In this document: in pieces, positions 53,217-62,195 of the stretch
Numbering within the stretch: position 1 is the first letter of the stretch
Layout of the letters: the number at the start of each line of letters is the position of its first letter
The notes under the pieces: generated by a model
Seen by the model: only the letters and a program-made list of their open reading frames with translations
Database searches by the model: none
What the model was told of the DNA's origin: nothing
DNA from: Halobacteriales archaeon YIM A00013
Lineage (GTDB): Archaea; Halobacteriota; Halobacteria; Halobacteriales; Haloarculaceae
Direction of reading: 5' to 3'
DNA length: 64,000 bases
NCBI GenBank assembly: GCA_025041195.1
Contig: JAKCFM010000001.1
Span: 744,001-808,000 of the forward strand
Made by a program: the position numbers and the translations under genes

Positions 53217-53699
53217 CTATCCGCCATCCGAATGATCGATAATGAGATTCGCGACGTATGACGGTCGTGGAACCTCTTCCAACACAATCTCGGTAGCATT
53301 CGTTCCCGCCGATTCCACTTCGACAGTTCCAACGTTCAACAGTCGTTGAAGCGGTGATTGGGAGTACGACGTGTTCTGAACACTCCGCAGAGAGAGCGTA
53401 TCGATTGTCAGCGAGAACCAGCCCGAACGCTTGTACAGCTCGGTCTCTGTCAGTAGGTAAATGTGCCGTCGGTGGCGAATTATCGCGACAGCACCGCCTA
53501 ACACCCCTACGGCCACCACGACAATCGAGCCGATTCTAATCGTGGCGTCGAACTGAATGGCGCCGTATGCGCCCACCACAACAGCGACCATCGCAGCCAA
53601 CAGCCGATCCGCAATCTGCCAGTGTGTCGGGGTAGCACGCCACACGACGCTCGTCTCACTCTCCGTCTCCACCCAACTTGGTGGGTCATTGGCACTCAT
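53217..53699 (-). CDS. PH-domain membrane protein (bPH2/YdbT-like)
   Basis: 160 residues. Two helices (LLAAMVAVVVGAYGAIQF, GSIVVVAVGVLGGAVAII) precede a small PH-like beta domain with HIYLLTETELYKRSGWFSL, SLRSVQNTSYSQSPLQRLL and VGTVEVES, the typical bacterial PH2 pattern. Members of this family are membrane adaptors. The stop codon is one base from that of the AAA+ gene. Confidence 0.85.
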   Translation of the reverse strand: MSANDPPSWVETESETSVVWRATPTHWQIADRLLAAMVAVVVGAYGAIQFDATIRIGSIVVVAVGVLGGAVAIIRHRRHIYLLTETELYKRSGWFSLTIDTLSLRSVQNTSYSQSPLQRLLNVGTVEVESAGTNATEIVLEEVPRPSYVANLIIDHSDGG

Positions 53700-53772
53700 C
53701 GTACGCCTTTTCGCTGCTTACAACTAATAAACATGTGCCACTGAAGACTGCTCAAGACGAGCAGAGATTCAT

Positions 53773-54354
53773 TTACTCGTCTTCAGGCTCAACCACTTCG
53801 GGATCAGCCATCGCGACCTGCAGACTTCGCAGGCCGGTGACCCAGTCAGCAACCGGACCGTACTCGAACTCCTCACCGGTCGATGGATCGAGCTCAGCGC
53901 CGTCGATGATCGATGCGCCGGCCTTGGCGCAGAATTCGAGCGCGGCTTCTATCTCCTCGTCTTGTTCTGCCTCGCGCGCGGCATCAATACACTCTTCGAC
54001 GCCAGCGCGCTCATCGGTGACGATGAACTCTTCGGCGGCGTAAAACACACAGACGAGCGCCGTCTGGACGGCGTTAATCAGCATCAGTGTGTTCTCATTG
54101 TCGGAATCGAGCTCGACTTCGGATAGGACGATCTCACGAACATCAGCGAGCTCCGTGAGCGCCGTTTCATCCTCCAGAACGCCTTCTTCGAAGTCAGAGA
54201 CAATTTTGGCGATCGCGATCACCGTATCATCCTGGAAATTCTGGAGTAGGCGGCCTGATTCTTCGTCTTCGAGGTCGATCTCTTCGGTGGTTAACCGGTC
54301 AATCCAGTTCTGCCACCGTTCTTCGGTGTAATACTCACCCTCGGGAGCACTCAT
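53773..54354 (-). CDS. DUF2150 family protein
   Basis: 193 residues, very acidic and mostly helical. YYTEERWQNWIDRL is the conserved start of DUF2150; ENTLMLINAVQTALVCVFYA and GPVADWVTGLRSLQVAMAD are further family regions. The family is restricted to archaea and its function is unknown. The ATG at 54354 is used; the frame runs four codons further upstream. Confidence 0.85.
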   Translation of the reverse strand: MSAPEGEYYTEERWQNWIDRLTTEEIDLEDEESGRLLQNFQDDTVIAIAKIVSDFEEGVLEDETALTELADVREIVLSEVELDSDNENTLMLINAVQTALVCVFYAAEEFIVTDERAGVEECIDAAREAEQDEEIEAALEFCAKAGASIIDGAELDPSTGEEFEYGPVADWVTGLRSLQVAMADPEVVEPEDE

Positions 54355-54449
54355 ACCACGATACAACAGCCTATCGATGATATGCCTTTCTCACTCACCG
54401 CCGAAATTTGGGGCCAATCACTGCAAACTTCTGTACATTCGATTGGTTC

Positions 54450-55289
54450 TCACGACAGTGTTTCTCGCGTCTCGATACCATACACTGCTCGGGGCGTTTT
54501 CACGTGCGCAATTTCTAGTGCAGTGTCGTAGCCTTCATCGCGCATCCAGGCGGTTCGACGCGGGACGGTTTTGGGCCCCATTACGGCACCTGGTCGGTCT
54601 GGATCGTCAATAAAGTCCGTTTCCATCATGAACGGCGCTCCCGCAGACGCGGCCCGCTTGAGCTCGTCTTTGTCAACGATAACACTCGGTGTTGGCCCGG
54701 ACAATCTCCCGGCTGCGTAATGTTTCACGACTCGGTTGGCAGCCATGCCAGCAGATTCTGCCCACTCGGCCACCGCCGTCATTTCCTCGCTCTGTTCGGT
54801 ATGGAGCTGCACCGCACAGTCGAGCGCTCCCCCGAGTGAGAACGCATGACGCATCACCGCATTCGACGCTTCCCACACGGCAGTCGATACGTCGTAATGT
54901 GGCCGTCCGGATTTCAACGCCAGCGCCTCGCCCGAGCGGACGTACTCTGCGGCGACGTCGAGACCAGTTTGCATCAGCGCGGTCGCTTCGTCCGGATTGT
55001 ATCCCCGCTCAAGTAGCGTCGAAATCAGACCCGGATGAACGCCAAGGACGGGCCAGGCGGTCCCGGGAACGACCGAGCTCGCCGCCTCCGTGACCGAAAG
55101 CGTATGCTCGTACGCGACCCGAAAATCCGAGGCGTCGCTAACGTCGACGCCGTAATGCCATGACGGTTTGTTCACGACGAGCAGATGCGTACCACCTGCC
55201 GCAGCGAACGTCTCGGCTGCCTCAACGCCACGACCGTTGACAGGATCGAGATGCAGATGATTGTCGAGAATCGGCTGTTGGGTGGTCAT
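54450..55289 (-). CDS. TatD-related metal-dependent hydrolase
   Basis: 279 residues of the TatD/amidohydrolase fold. LDNHLHLDPVNGRGVEA is the metal-binding His-x-His start, PVLGVHPGLI and VQLHTEQSEEM carry further histidines, VVKHYAAGR another, and METDFIDDP the final Asp. This is the archaeal TatD-like branch; TatD itself is a DNA exonuclease, but the substrate here is not known. Confidence 0.88.
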   Translation of the reverse strand: MTTQQPILDNHLHLDPVNGRGVEAAETFAAAGGTHLLVVNKPSWHYGVDVSDASDFRVAYEHTLSVTEAASSVVPGTAWPVLGVHPGLISTLLERGYNPDEATALMQTGLDVAAEYVRSGEALALKSGRPHYDVSTAVWEASNAVMRHAFSLGGALDCAVQLHTEQSEEMTAVAEWAESAGMAANRVVKHYAAGRLSGPTPSVIVDKDELKRAASAGAPFMMETDFIDDPDRPGAVMGPKTVPRRTAWMRDEGYDTALEIAHVKTPRAVYGIETRETLS

Positions 55290-55328
55290 TGCTCGACTAC
55301 TCGGGGCTCGGGCCGGAAAAACGCACTG

Positions 55329-55769
55329 TCAGTCGATGGTGACCCCTGTGTGGGCCGCGTTCTGCAATGCGTCCGATCGACCGTGTTCGACGGGGGCAAC
55401 TGCCACAGTTTCGAGACCTTCGCGCGCTGCACGCTCAAGGACGGGTTTGAAATCCATATCCCGAGAGACGATCGTGAGCGTGTCAACGTCACCACTGACG
55501 GCGATCGCCGTGCTGTCGACCGCGAGCTTTACGTCCACATCACCGCTCGTCACGATCGTTTCGAACCCATGCGCCTCGGCCGCCTGTATCAGCCCCGGTG
55601 TGGCGTGCTCATCAACGTAGAGACGCATCACGGTGGGAGTTCCGTGTTCAAGCGTTGCCTCCCGTAAATCGTCGAGATCAACGTCGAACTCCGATCGCAA
55701 CACGTTGGGCCCATCGACGAACACCCCAACACGATCGGTCCGTTCTCCCCGGCGTAACAGCCTATCCAT
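55329..55769 (-). CDS. NYN domain protein (TIGR00288-like)
   Basis: 146 residues with the PIN-like NYN fold. VGVFVDGPNVLRSEF gives the first Asp and Asn, VDVKLAVDSTAIAV the second acidic cluster and TIVSRDMDFKPVLERA the third, so the metal-binding active site of a ribonuclease is complete. Such proteins cut or process RNA. It lies 40 bases upstream of the TatD-like gene in the same direction. Confidence 0.85.
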   Translation of the reverse strand: MDRLLRRGERTDRVGVFVDGPNVLRSEFDVDLDDLREATLEHGTPTVMRLYVDEHATPGLIQAAEAHGFETIVTSGDVDVKLAVDSTAIAVSGDVDTLTIVSRDMDFKPVLERAAREGLETVAVAPVEHGRSDALQNAAHTGVTID

Positions 55770-55927
55770 GCAAATTCCACTCGCTCAGTGGTGAAAGTCG
55801 TTACTAGACGCTCGATCGACTCAGCTGGTACGCGCTGGCGAATCCAAATTTGTCATAAGGATATGGGTTACAAGTGTCATTTATGGCGAGCGATAGGAAG
55901 ATTTAACGTAACCTTGGCACATTCTGA

Positions 55928-57517
55928 ATGCAGAGCATGAACGACCGTTCAGGGCTTGCCCGTCGGAATTTCTTGCGGTTGAGTAGTATTGCCGGCGTTG
56001 GGATGCTCCCTGGTGTTGGATCAGCAACACCAGGACGGGATCCGGGGACTAAAGAGAATGAATGGGTCGTGGGGGTGAGCACTGGCGATGAGTCACCAGG
56101 CCGTCTTCTCACCGAGCAGTTGCCCTCGTACTCGACAGTCGTCCACGAAAACGACCGTATGGGCTATGCTTGTGTTACGAGTCCAACCGACCATCGGTCG
56201 AAACGATCCCTGTTCGAAACCCTGTCGACGGCGATTGAAGCTCCAGGACCGGTCAAATACGTCGAACAGAACAGTACGTATTGTGCACAGTATCTTCCAA
56301 ACGACCCGCATTTCGACGAGCAGTACGCTGCCACGACGATCGGGGCGCCAACAGCATGGGATGAAACGCTTGGGAGCAATGATGTGACGATTGCCGTGAT
56401 CGATCAGGGGATGCAGTATGATCATCCCGACCTCTCGGAAAACGTCGCTGCTAACCCTGGTTGGGATTTCATCACAAATTCGCCCGATCCATATCCAGAC
56501 GATCTGGAGGCAGAGCCCCACGGCACCCACGTTGCTGGTATTGCCGGGGCCCGAACCGACAACAACAGCGGGGTCACAGGCATTGGAAACTTTCGTCTCC
56601 TCTCCGCGCGAGTGCTGGACAGGGCGGGACGAGGCTCCGTGACGGATATTGCCGACGGGATTGAGTGGGCCGTCGATCGAGGGGCAGATGTGATCAACCT
56701 CTCGCTCGGTGGCGGTCGCTACTCACAGACGATGCAGAACGCCGTTCGATATGCGAGTGCACACGACGTTCTCGTTGTCGTAGCGGCCGGAAACAGCTCT
56801 GATGGGAAATCGATGTATCCGGCGTCCTATGACGAATGCATCGCCGTATCGGCGCTTGACCCGGATGGAACGCTCTCGTCGTTTTCGAACTACGGTCCCG
56901 CGATAGAACTCGCAGCTCCCGGTCGAAATGTCGTTTCAACCTGGCCGGGGGATGGCTATCGACCGGCGTCTGGAACGTCGATGGCAACGCCGGTGGTGGC
57001 GGGCGTGGCAGGGTTGACACTCTCGAAATGGGATCTCACCAGCGAGCAACTCCGTAGACAGTTGAAACGAACGGCCGTCGATATCGGCCTCTCGGAGCTC
57101 GAACAGGGTGCCGGTCGCATTGACGCCGCGGCAGCGGTACACGCCAGACCGCGTGGCGGGGTTGAAACCGCCATGGAAGAGCAAACACCTGATTCGAATT
57201 CGTTCCGAAACCGCGTCTCTGGTCGGCTTACGGCCCTTGACGATACAGCATATTTCTCGTATTCCTGGGGAACTGACGATCCAGAGTCGATATCAGTCAC
57301 CGTACTGGGTCCAGAGAGCGCTGATTTTGATCTCTATGTAAATGATGGGCGAACTGAGATGCCCGGAACAGACGAGTTCGATTACGCCGGGCGCACAAGC
57401 GCTAGTCACGAACGGGTGACGATTGAGCGTCCCACAACCAGTGTCCCCCTCCAGGTCACCGTCCATGCCTACCATGGGTCGGGTTCGTTCTCACTTGGGT
57501 TTGAAGAGAACTATTGA
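55928..57517 (+). CDS. Subtilisin-family serine protease, Tat-exported
   Basis: 529 residues. The N-terminus has a Tat motif (ARRNFLRLSS), a propeptide to about residue 120, then the S8 catalytic domain: Asp159 in AVIDQGMQYDHPDL, His198 in PHGTHVAGIAG, Asn in VVAAGNSSDG and Ser351 in GTSMATPVVAG. The C-terminal 110 residues are a beta-rich domain of the pre-peptidase type (SFRNRVSGRLTALDD, DFDLYVNDG), as in halolysins. Start is ATG 55928 or 55937. It would degrade proteins outside the cell. Confidence 0.93.
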   Translation: MQSMNDRSGLARRNFLRLSSIAGVGMLPGVGSATPGRDPGTKENEWVVGVSTGDESPGRLLTEQLPSYSTVVHENDRMGYACVTSPTDHRSKRSLFETLSTAIEAPGPVKYVEQNSTYCAQYLPNDPHFDEQYAATTIGAPTAWDETLGSNDVTIAVIDQGMQYDHPDLSENVAANPGWDFITNSPDPYPDDLEAEPHGTHVAGIAGARTDNNSGVTGIGNFRLLSARVLDRAGRGSVTDIADGIEWAVDRGADVINLSLGGGRYSQTMQNAVRYASAHDVLVVVAAGNSSDGKSMYPASYDECIAVSALDPDGTLSSFSNYGPAIELAAPGRNVVSTWPGDGYRPASGTSMATPVVAGVAGLTLSKWDLTSEQLRRQLKRTAVDIGLSELEQGAGRIDAAAAVHARPRGGVETAMEEQTPDSNSFRNRVSGRLTALDDTAYFSYSWGTDDPESISVTVLGPESADFDLYVNDGRTEMPGTDEFDYAGRTSASHERVTIERPTTSVPLQVTVHAYHGSGSFSLGFEENY

Positions 57518-57541
57518 GGCGCTACGACAGCATCCACTGGC

Positions 57542-57970
57542 CTACTCCGGGGTTTCTGGAGTGGACGTCACCGTTGGGCTGACGGTCGGCGAGGGGGTCG
57601 CCGTCGGTGTGGCAGTTGGCGTTGCAGTGGATGTCGGACTCGGGGATGGTGTTGGGGATGGACTCGCCGTCGGACTCGACGTGCCTGTTGCTGTATCTGT
57701 TGGTGAGTCCGTTGGCGTACTCGTGTTTTCAGCCGTTGGTGTGACTGTCGGCGTTCCGGTGGGGAGTACGGTCTCCGTGGGCTGTTGTGTTGTTTCGTTT
57801 TCAGATGGTGGTGGTCCGAACCCTCCAAGGAGGGATATCAGAATCCCGACGACGAACAGTCCGATCCCCAAGAGCACGAGCCCTGCCTGCAGGAGTCGCT
57901 TGTTACTGACAGAATCGTTCCACCGTCTGTTGCTGCGAGATCGTCTCTGAAACCTATCGCGACTACCCAT
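57542..57970 (-). CDS. Single-helix protein with Thr/Pro/Ser stalk
   Basis: 142 residues. A basic start (GSRDRFQRRSRSNRRW) precedes one helix (LLQAGLVLLGIGLFVVGILI) and then about 85 residues almost wholly of Thr, Pro and Ser (repeats such as TPTATPTATPSPT). That stalk would stand outside the membrane and be O-glycosylated. No enzyme domain is present. The frame upstream of 57970 starts with a TTG. Confidence 0.7.
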   Translation of the reverse strand: MGSRDRFQRRSRSNRRWNDSVSNKRLLQAGLVLLGIGLFVVGILISLLGGFGPPPSENETTQQPTETVLPTGTPTVTPTAENTSTPTDSPTDTATGTSSPTASPSPTPSPSPTSTATPTATPTATPSPTVSPTVTSTPETPE

Positions 57971-58288
57971 GTACAACGTAGGTTATTCACGGTTTAATTA
58001 TTTTAGCACGCATCAGCGTGATATATACACTCGCCGGTGAGATCAACGCCGCGGACAGATCAATAGCCCGGAGAACGGTGCGTCGGTCGATTAGTTGTCA
58101 AACCGCAGGAAGCAGCCGTGAGACGGACACCGAGAGTGGTTGGCAGGCAACTGCTCGGTCTCGGTGGCGTCTGCAACTGTCTGCTCTGACACCCGGGCAG
58201 GTGTCAAGACTACCTTGGTAGCAAACGACCTTCGTTACCGACACCGTACCCACCGGCTGGCTCGGGAAGCAGCGTGAACCGAACCCAC
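57971..58288. other. Intergenic region, one hairpin
   Basis: About 320 bases without a gene. TGACACC-CGGGCA-GGTGTCA at 58187-58206 is an inverted repeat that could form a hairpin just beyond the stop of the next gene; it may help end transcription. I see nothing else. Confidence 0.4.
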
Positions 58289-59113
58289 TCAGGCCGAACA
58301 GACCGAGTTTGCGAACTCGGCAAGCAGTGATTCGAGCTTCGCGCCCTGTTCGCCGCCGAATATTGCCTGTCCGTGTTTACCAGTTGCGAGCTCTTCTTTT
58401 TGCTTTGGATCGCTTGCTGCGGTGTACATCGCCTGCGCGACCTGCTGATAGTTCTGCTCGTCACCAGTTCCGACGACGACCAACAGCTGTCCAGAAATAT
58501 CCGGGGCAATCTGTGCCGCACTCGCAGATTCTGGAGAGATCGCCACGGTGCCATCGATCGCATTCGTGGAGTTATTCGCTCGAATAACGGCCTCTGCACC
58601 CGATCCCGCACCAACCGCGACGACAGCCGACGCGCCCAGTTGATCTTTGAGGTGGGCAACGCCACCGGCAACCCGTTCGGCGTTGGCTGTCGCGGAGCCG
58701 GCACTCGCGTCGATTGAGAGGGCCGCATGCCCCGCATCGGCAATCGCGCTGGCCTGTGGTGCCCAGTCGGTGTAGGAGTGTTCGCTGCCATGCACCAGCA
58801 CCACGCCACAGGAGCCATCTCCGTGGATCGTGGCTGATACGCTGGAGCCACCGCTCGTCTCCACCGTCACCTCTTCGCCAGAATCCGCGCCAGGAGTCGC
58901 GGTTGCGGTCTCGGTCGCCGTCGGCTGTTCAGTTTCCTGTGGTGGCGTCGGCGTACTGTTACCCGATGGCGGCGTTGGTGTCTGGTTGCTATCCGTTTCT
59001 GGGTCAACGGCGGTCCCCGTCTGTTCATCACTGGTACAGCCGGCAAGCCCTGTGGTAAGGGCTATTCCCCCGACGAACTTCATGGCCTCTCGTCTACTGA
59101 CTTCTCGGTCCAT
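58289..59113 (-). CDS. Tat-lipoprotein with alpha/beta hydrolase-like domain
   Basis: 274 residues. DREVSRREAMKFVGG is a Tat motif and LTTGLAGC the lipobox, so Cys becomes lipid-linked outside. A Thr/Pro-rich spacer of about 60 residues follows. The domain then shows CGVVLVHGSEHSYTDW, AALSIDASAGSATANAERV, AVGAGSGAEAVIRA (AGSGA nucleophile elbow) and a late histidine in TGKHGQ, as in dienelactone-hydrolase-like proteins. Substrate unknown. Confidence 0.75.
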   Translation of the reverse strand: MDREVSRREAMKFVGGIALTTGLAGCTSDEQTGTAVDPETDSNQTPTPPSGNSTPTPPQETEQPTATETATATPGADSGEEVTVETSGGSSVSATIHGDGSCGVVLVHGSEHSYTDWAPQASAIADAGHAALSIDASAGSATANAERVAGGVAHLKDQLGASAVVAVGAGSGAEAVIRANNSTNAIDGTVAISPESASAAQIAPDISGQLLVVVGTGDEQNYQQVAQAMYTAASDPKQKEELATGKHGQAIFGGEQGAKLESLLAEFANSVCSA

Positions 59114-59125
59114 ACACGTTCCCAT

Positions 59126-59420
59126 TCAGTGGCCCCTGGTATTACTATCCTGATCTTAAGTCGGTCGGCAACTGTTTCTCAACGGTTGCACTATCAATCA
59201 ACAGTTCGTTGGATTTGGACGTATACATGGGCCGTATCACGTACTGTAAGGACATATTACCACATATCATCATCCACTGATTCGGATTGCAAATGAATGA
59301 ATATGGCATACAGCAGATCTTACTATCAATCAATTTGTGATAAATTAACACCATGCCTATGGTATCGCTCGAATCGAACCGATAAAGGCAACACCCGCCA
59401 GACGTTCGTGTGAACAACGC
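59126..59420. other. Divergent intergenic region
   Basis: Nearly 300 bases between the lipoprotein and flippase genes. It is AT-rich in the middle (59240-59350) and should hold promoters for both directions; I see no gene. Confidence 0.4.
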
Positions 59421-61487
59421 GTGAAACGGAATCTCGTTACTGCATTCGCTGCAATTGCTGGGTCCCAGGTTATCATCCTGCTTGGGCAGACGCTGTTCTC
59501 ACCGTTTTTGGTCCGGCTGCTCGGTCCGGCAACCTACGGGGAGTACGCTACACTCGTCTCCGCATTTGGGTTGCTGATGATCCTCGTTAGTTCCGGAATC
59601 AACGGTGGTGTGCGCAAATTCATCGCTGAAGAGCGGTCAGACGACCTCTGGAAGAGCGACGTGTTCGCGTACTACTTCCGGTTGGCGCTTATCTTCGCCA
59701 TCATCGCCGCTGGACTGTTAGTGCTCGCTGCGGAGTTCGGCGTCGTGAGCGCAATCTTTGAGCCCAAGTACGTGCCGTATTTCTATCTATTGGCGCTGCT
59801 CGTGCTCGCTTCGCAGTTCAGAGAGTACGTTCGCAGAGCGATCATGGGACTCAAGCTAGAGGGCGTCGGGAGCATGCTGAACGTTGTGTATAAGATCTCC
59901 TATCAGATTCTTGCGCTCGGCTTGCTGCTGATTGGCTTTAAGGTTGAGGGCGTTCTGGGCGCACAGATCATTTCCAGCATGGTGGTGTTCGTGCTCGGAA
60001 TCGTCTACGTCTCGAAAACGCTCTCGCTCAAGGAGATCCTCAGACCAACGCCAGTGGATTTCCCGCGGAAAAAGCTCTTTTATTTCAATCATAACTCGGT
60101 CATCTACTTCTTCTTGCTAAACTCCCTGTATAAGATCGACGTATTGATGCTGGGTTCGTTCACCAACAGTGAGCTGACTGGCTACTACAACGCTGCGCTA
60201 GTTCTCGCGGAGATTCTCTGGCTACTACCAACCTCGTTACAGGGGCTGATGATCCAGTCCACCTCTGATCACTGGGCGAAGGGGCGAGTGCAGCAGATCG
60301 AAGAGATTGCCACACGGTCGATCCGATATGTGGCGCTGTTGATGTTGTTGCTCGCGATCGGGCTCGGCTCGCTCGCTGAAGTGTTCGTACCGTGGTACTT
60401 TGGTGTGGAGATGAAACCGGCCACGACGCCGTTGATAATTCTACTCCCCGGTGTGGTTGGCTTTGCGGTGGCCAGGCCGCTGTTAACGATCAATCAGGCG
60501 AAAGGCGACATGCGGGTGTTGATCGCTGCGACGGGAATTTCCGCCGCGATCAATCTCGTGCTGAACTACCTTCTCATCCCATACTACGGCATGGTTGGTG
60601 CGGCGGTGTCTACCTCGATCGGATACGGGTCGCTCCCACTGCTTCAGATGTGGGCCGCCCGAACGCTTGGATATAAGCCGTTCCGTCGGGCACGGCTGGG
60701 TCGCATCACCGCCACCGCAGTGTTGAGCGCAAGCGTTATCGTCTTTCTCTCGCTTTCGATCGGATCGACGAAAGTGTCTGACCTTGGACTGACCGGTCTA
60801 AGTCTCCTGGGTGAGTTTCCCATCGCCCTGCTCATCGTCCCACTGGCTGGCTTCTTGCTCTACTCATTGATCGCGATTTCGACGGGAGCAATCGATCTCG
60901 GAGAGATCTTTGAGATTCTGGTTAAAGTCCCAGGGATTTCGGGCCATGTCAAGCCCATTCAGGAGAAATTTGAGAAATCAAATCGCTTTGGCAACGATCA
61001 GAGTCGAGAGTCGGCAATGAAGCTCATTATCGCGATAGCGCTCGTAATCGCCCTCGTTATCGCTGCTGTGAGCGTCGCTGGCTTCCCGATTCTTTCGATG
61101 ACGCCGCTCGGCTCGACAGATTCAGGGGTACTCGGATCGTTCGTCGAGCAGAATCCATCACCACCATCGAGTGGTCCAGCCGACTCTGGAACGCTCCAAT
61201 CGCCAACCGACACGACAACGCCACCGCCTACTGACGGGTCACCCACACCCGATGAAACCGTTCCATCCACACCCACAGAAACATCGACTCCGCCGCCTAC
61301 GGAGCCTGGGACGTCCACTACGACATCGCAAACGCCATCGGCCACGCCGTCCGAATCGCCATCCCCGGTGGAAACGACGCAGGAATCCGCTACACCCACA
61401 ACAACAGTGACGACTACCGCCACCCCCACACTAACGGACGTAGGCACTGATGGGGAGTCGCAGCTACTGATTGGCGCTGTGTTCTGA
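59421..61487 (+). CDS. Wzx-type flippase with C-terminal membrane helix and Thr/Pro stalk
   Basis: 688 residues, GTG start. The first 500 residues are the MATE/Wzx polysaccharide flippase fold with about 14 helices (LVRLLGPATYGEYATLVSAF is the usual first loop). A short cytoplasmic segment (PIQEKFEKSNRFGNDQ) is followed by one more helix (LIIAIALVIALVIAAVSVAG) and about 140 residues of Thr/Pro/Ser repeats. Flippases normally end near residue 500, so this is an unusual added surface stalk. It would flip lipid-linked sugars across the membrane. The neighbouring glycosyltransferase genes fit. Confidence 0.88.
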   Translation: MKRNLVTAFAAIAGSQVIILLGQTLFSPFLVRLLGPATYGEYATLVSAFGLLMILVSSGINGGVRKFIAEERSDDLWKSDVFAYYFRLALIFAIIAAGLLVLAAEFGVVSAIFEPKYVPYFYLLALLVLASQFREYVRRAIMGLKLEGVGSMLNVVYKISYQILALGLLLIGFKVEGVLGAQIISSMVVFVLGIVYVSKTLSLKEILRPTPVDFPRKKLFYFNHNSVIYFFLLNSLYKIDVLMLGSFTNSELTGYYNAALVLAEILWLLPTSLQGLMIQSTSDHWAKGRVQQIEEIATRSIRYVALLMLLLAIGLGSLAEVFVPWYFGVEMKPATTPLIILLPGVVGFAVARPLLTINQAKGDMRVLIAATGISAAINLVLNYLLIPYYGMVGAAVSTSIGYGSLPLLQMWAARTLGYKPFRRARLGRITATAVLSASVIVFLSLSIGSTKVSDLGLTGLSLLGEFPIALLIVPLAGFLLYSLIAISTGAIDLGEIFEILVKVPGISGHVKPIQEKFEKSNRFGNDQSRESAMKLIIAIALVIALVIAAVSVAGFPILSMTPLGSTDSGVLGSFVEQNPSPPSSGPADSGTLQSPTDTTTPPPTDGSPTPDETVPSTPTETSTPPPTEPGTSTTTSQTPSATPSESPSPVETTQESATPTTTVTTTATPTLTDVGTDGESQLLIGAVF

Positions 61488-61499
61488 ACCGTCAGCTAC

Positions 61500-62147
61500 T
61501 CAGTACCGGTGTCGCACAATGACCAGCAGAAAGCCACCAAGAACGAGACTCGCGAGTAGCTCGCCAGCAATCGAAATCAGTCCCACAGTTTGTGCGACGA
61601 TGAGGAGCAGACTCACACCCGTGACCACACTAGCACCTGCAAGCAGCCCCCAGTCATCAGTTGCCCCTCCGGAGCTAACGGACTCGACGGACCGTGGCGC
61701 CGGTGTGGTATCTCCCCCCGTTTTCGATCGTGGCGCTTGAGGGGCGGGCTCGACGTTTAGATACGCATCGAGCTGATCGGCGAGTGGTGTTCGTTTGACG
61801 ATCCCTCGTTCTTGATTGTACGACAGCACGCCAGCCCCATCGAGCTTCGGTAGATGCGACTGATAAAGCGCGATATACACCCGCTGGCGTTCGTTTGAGT
61901 CCAACGCAGCGACCGTCGTTTCGTTCTCCCATGCGGCAACTTGCTCTGCGATTTCACGCATGTCGACCGCGCCGTCGGTGTCCTGGAGGAATTCGAGAAC
62001 GCGCCGCCGTCGCTCATTCTGCAGTAGATGAAACAGGTCGTCTTTGGACAAGCGCGGGTGTGTGTCGGAGTCGTCGGTCGACGTCGCTGTCACCGCAGCG
62101 GTGCGCTCGGTCTCGCCGCCAGGATCGCTGTTTGCCACTGGACTCAT
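61500..62147 (-). CDS. DUF7344-type helix-turn-helix protein with membrane anchor
   Basis: 215 residues. LSKDDLFHLLQNERRRRVLE - MREIAEQVAAWE - RQRVYIALYQSHLPKLDGAG is the winged-helix domain named DUF7344 in haloarchaea. A Pro/Ser linker leads to two C-terminal helices (LLAGASVVTGVSLLLIVA and GELLASLVLGGFLLVIV). It is likely a regulator tied to the membrane, perhaps of the adjacent surface genes. Convergent with the flippase. Confidence 0.85.
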   Translation of the reverse strand: MSPVANSDPGGETERTAAVTATSTDDSDTHPRLSKDDLFHLLQNERRRRVLEFLQDTDGAVDMREIAEQVAAWENETTVAALDSNERQRVYIALYQSHLPKLDGAGVLSYNQERGIVKRTPLADQLDAYLNVEPAPQAPRSKTGGDTTPAPRSVESVSSGGATDDWGLLAGASVVTGVSLLLIVAQTVGLISIAGELLASLVLGGFLLVIVRHRY

Positions 62148-62195
62148 GAGGGGCTCTCCGTGCGCGGGGTGCCTTCACAAAAGTAAGTGCGAGAT

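Noticed and set aside
57423-57950. Plus-strand frame rich in Val-Gly repeats
   Set aside because: It is the complement of the Thr/Pro/Ser stalk of the minus-strand gene and has no start context.
58018-58221. 67-codon frame in the intergenic region
   Set aside because: No recognisable sequence, Arg/Ser-rich composition typical of out-of-frame reading.
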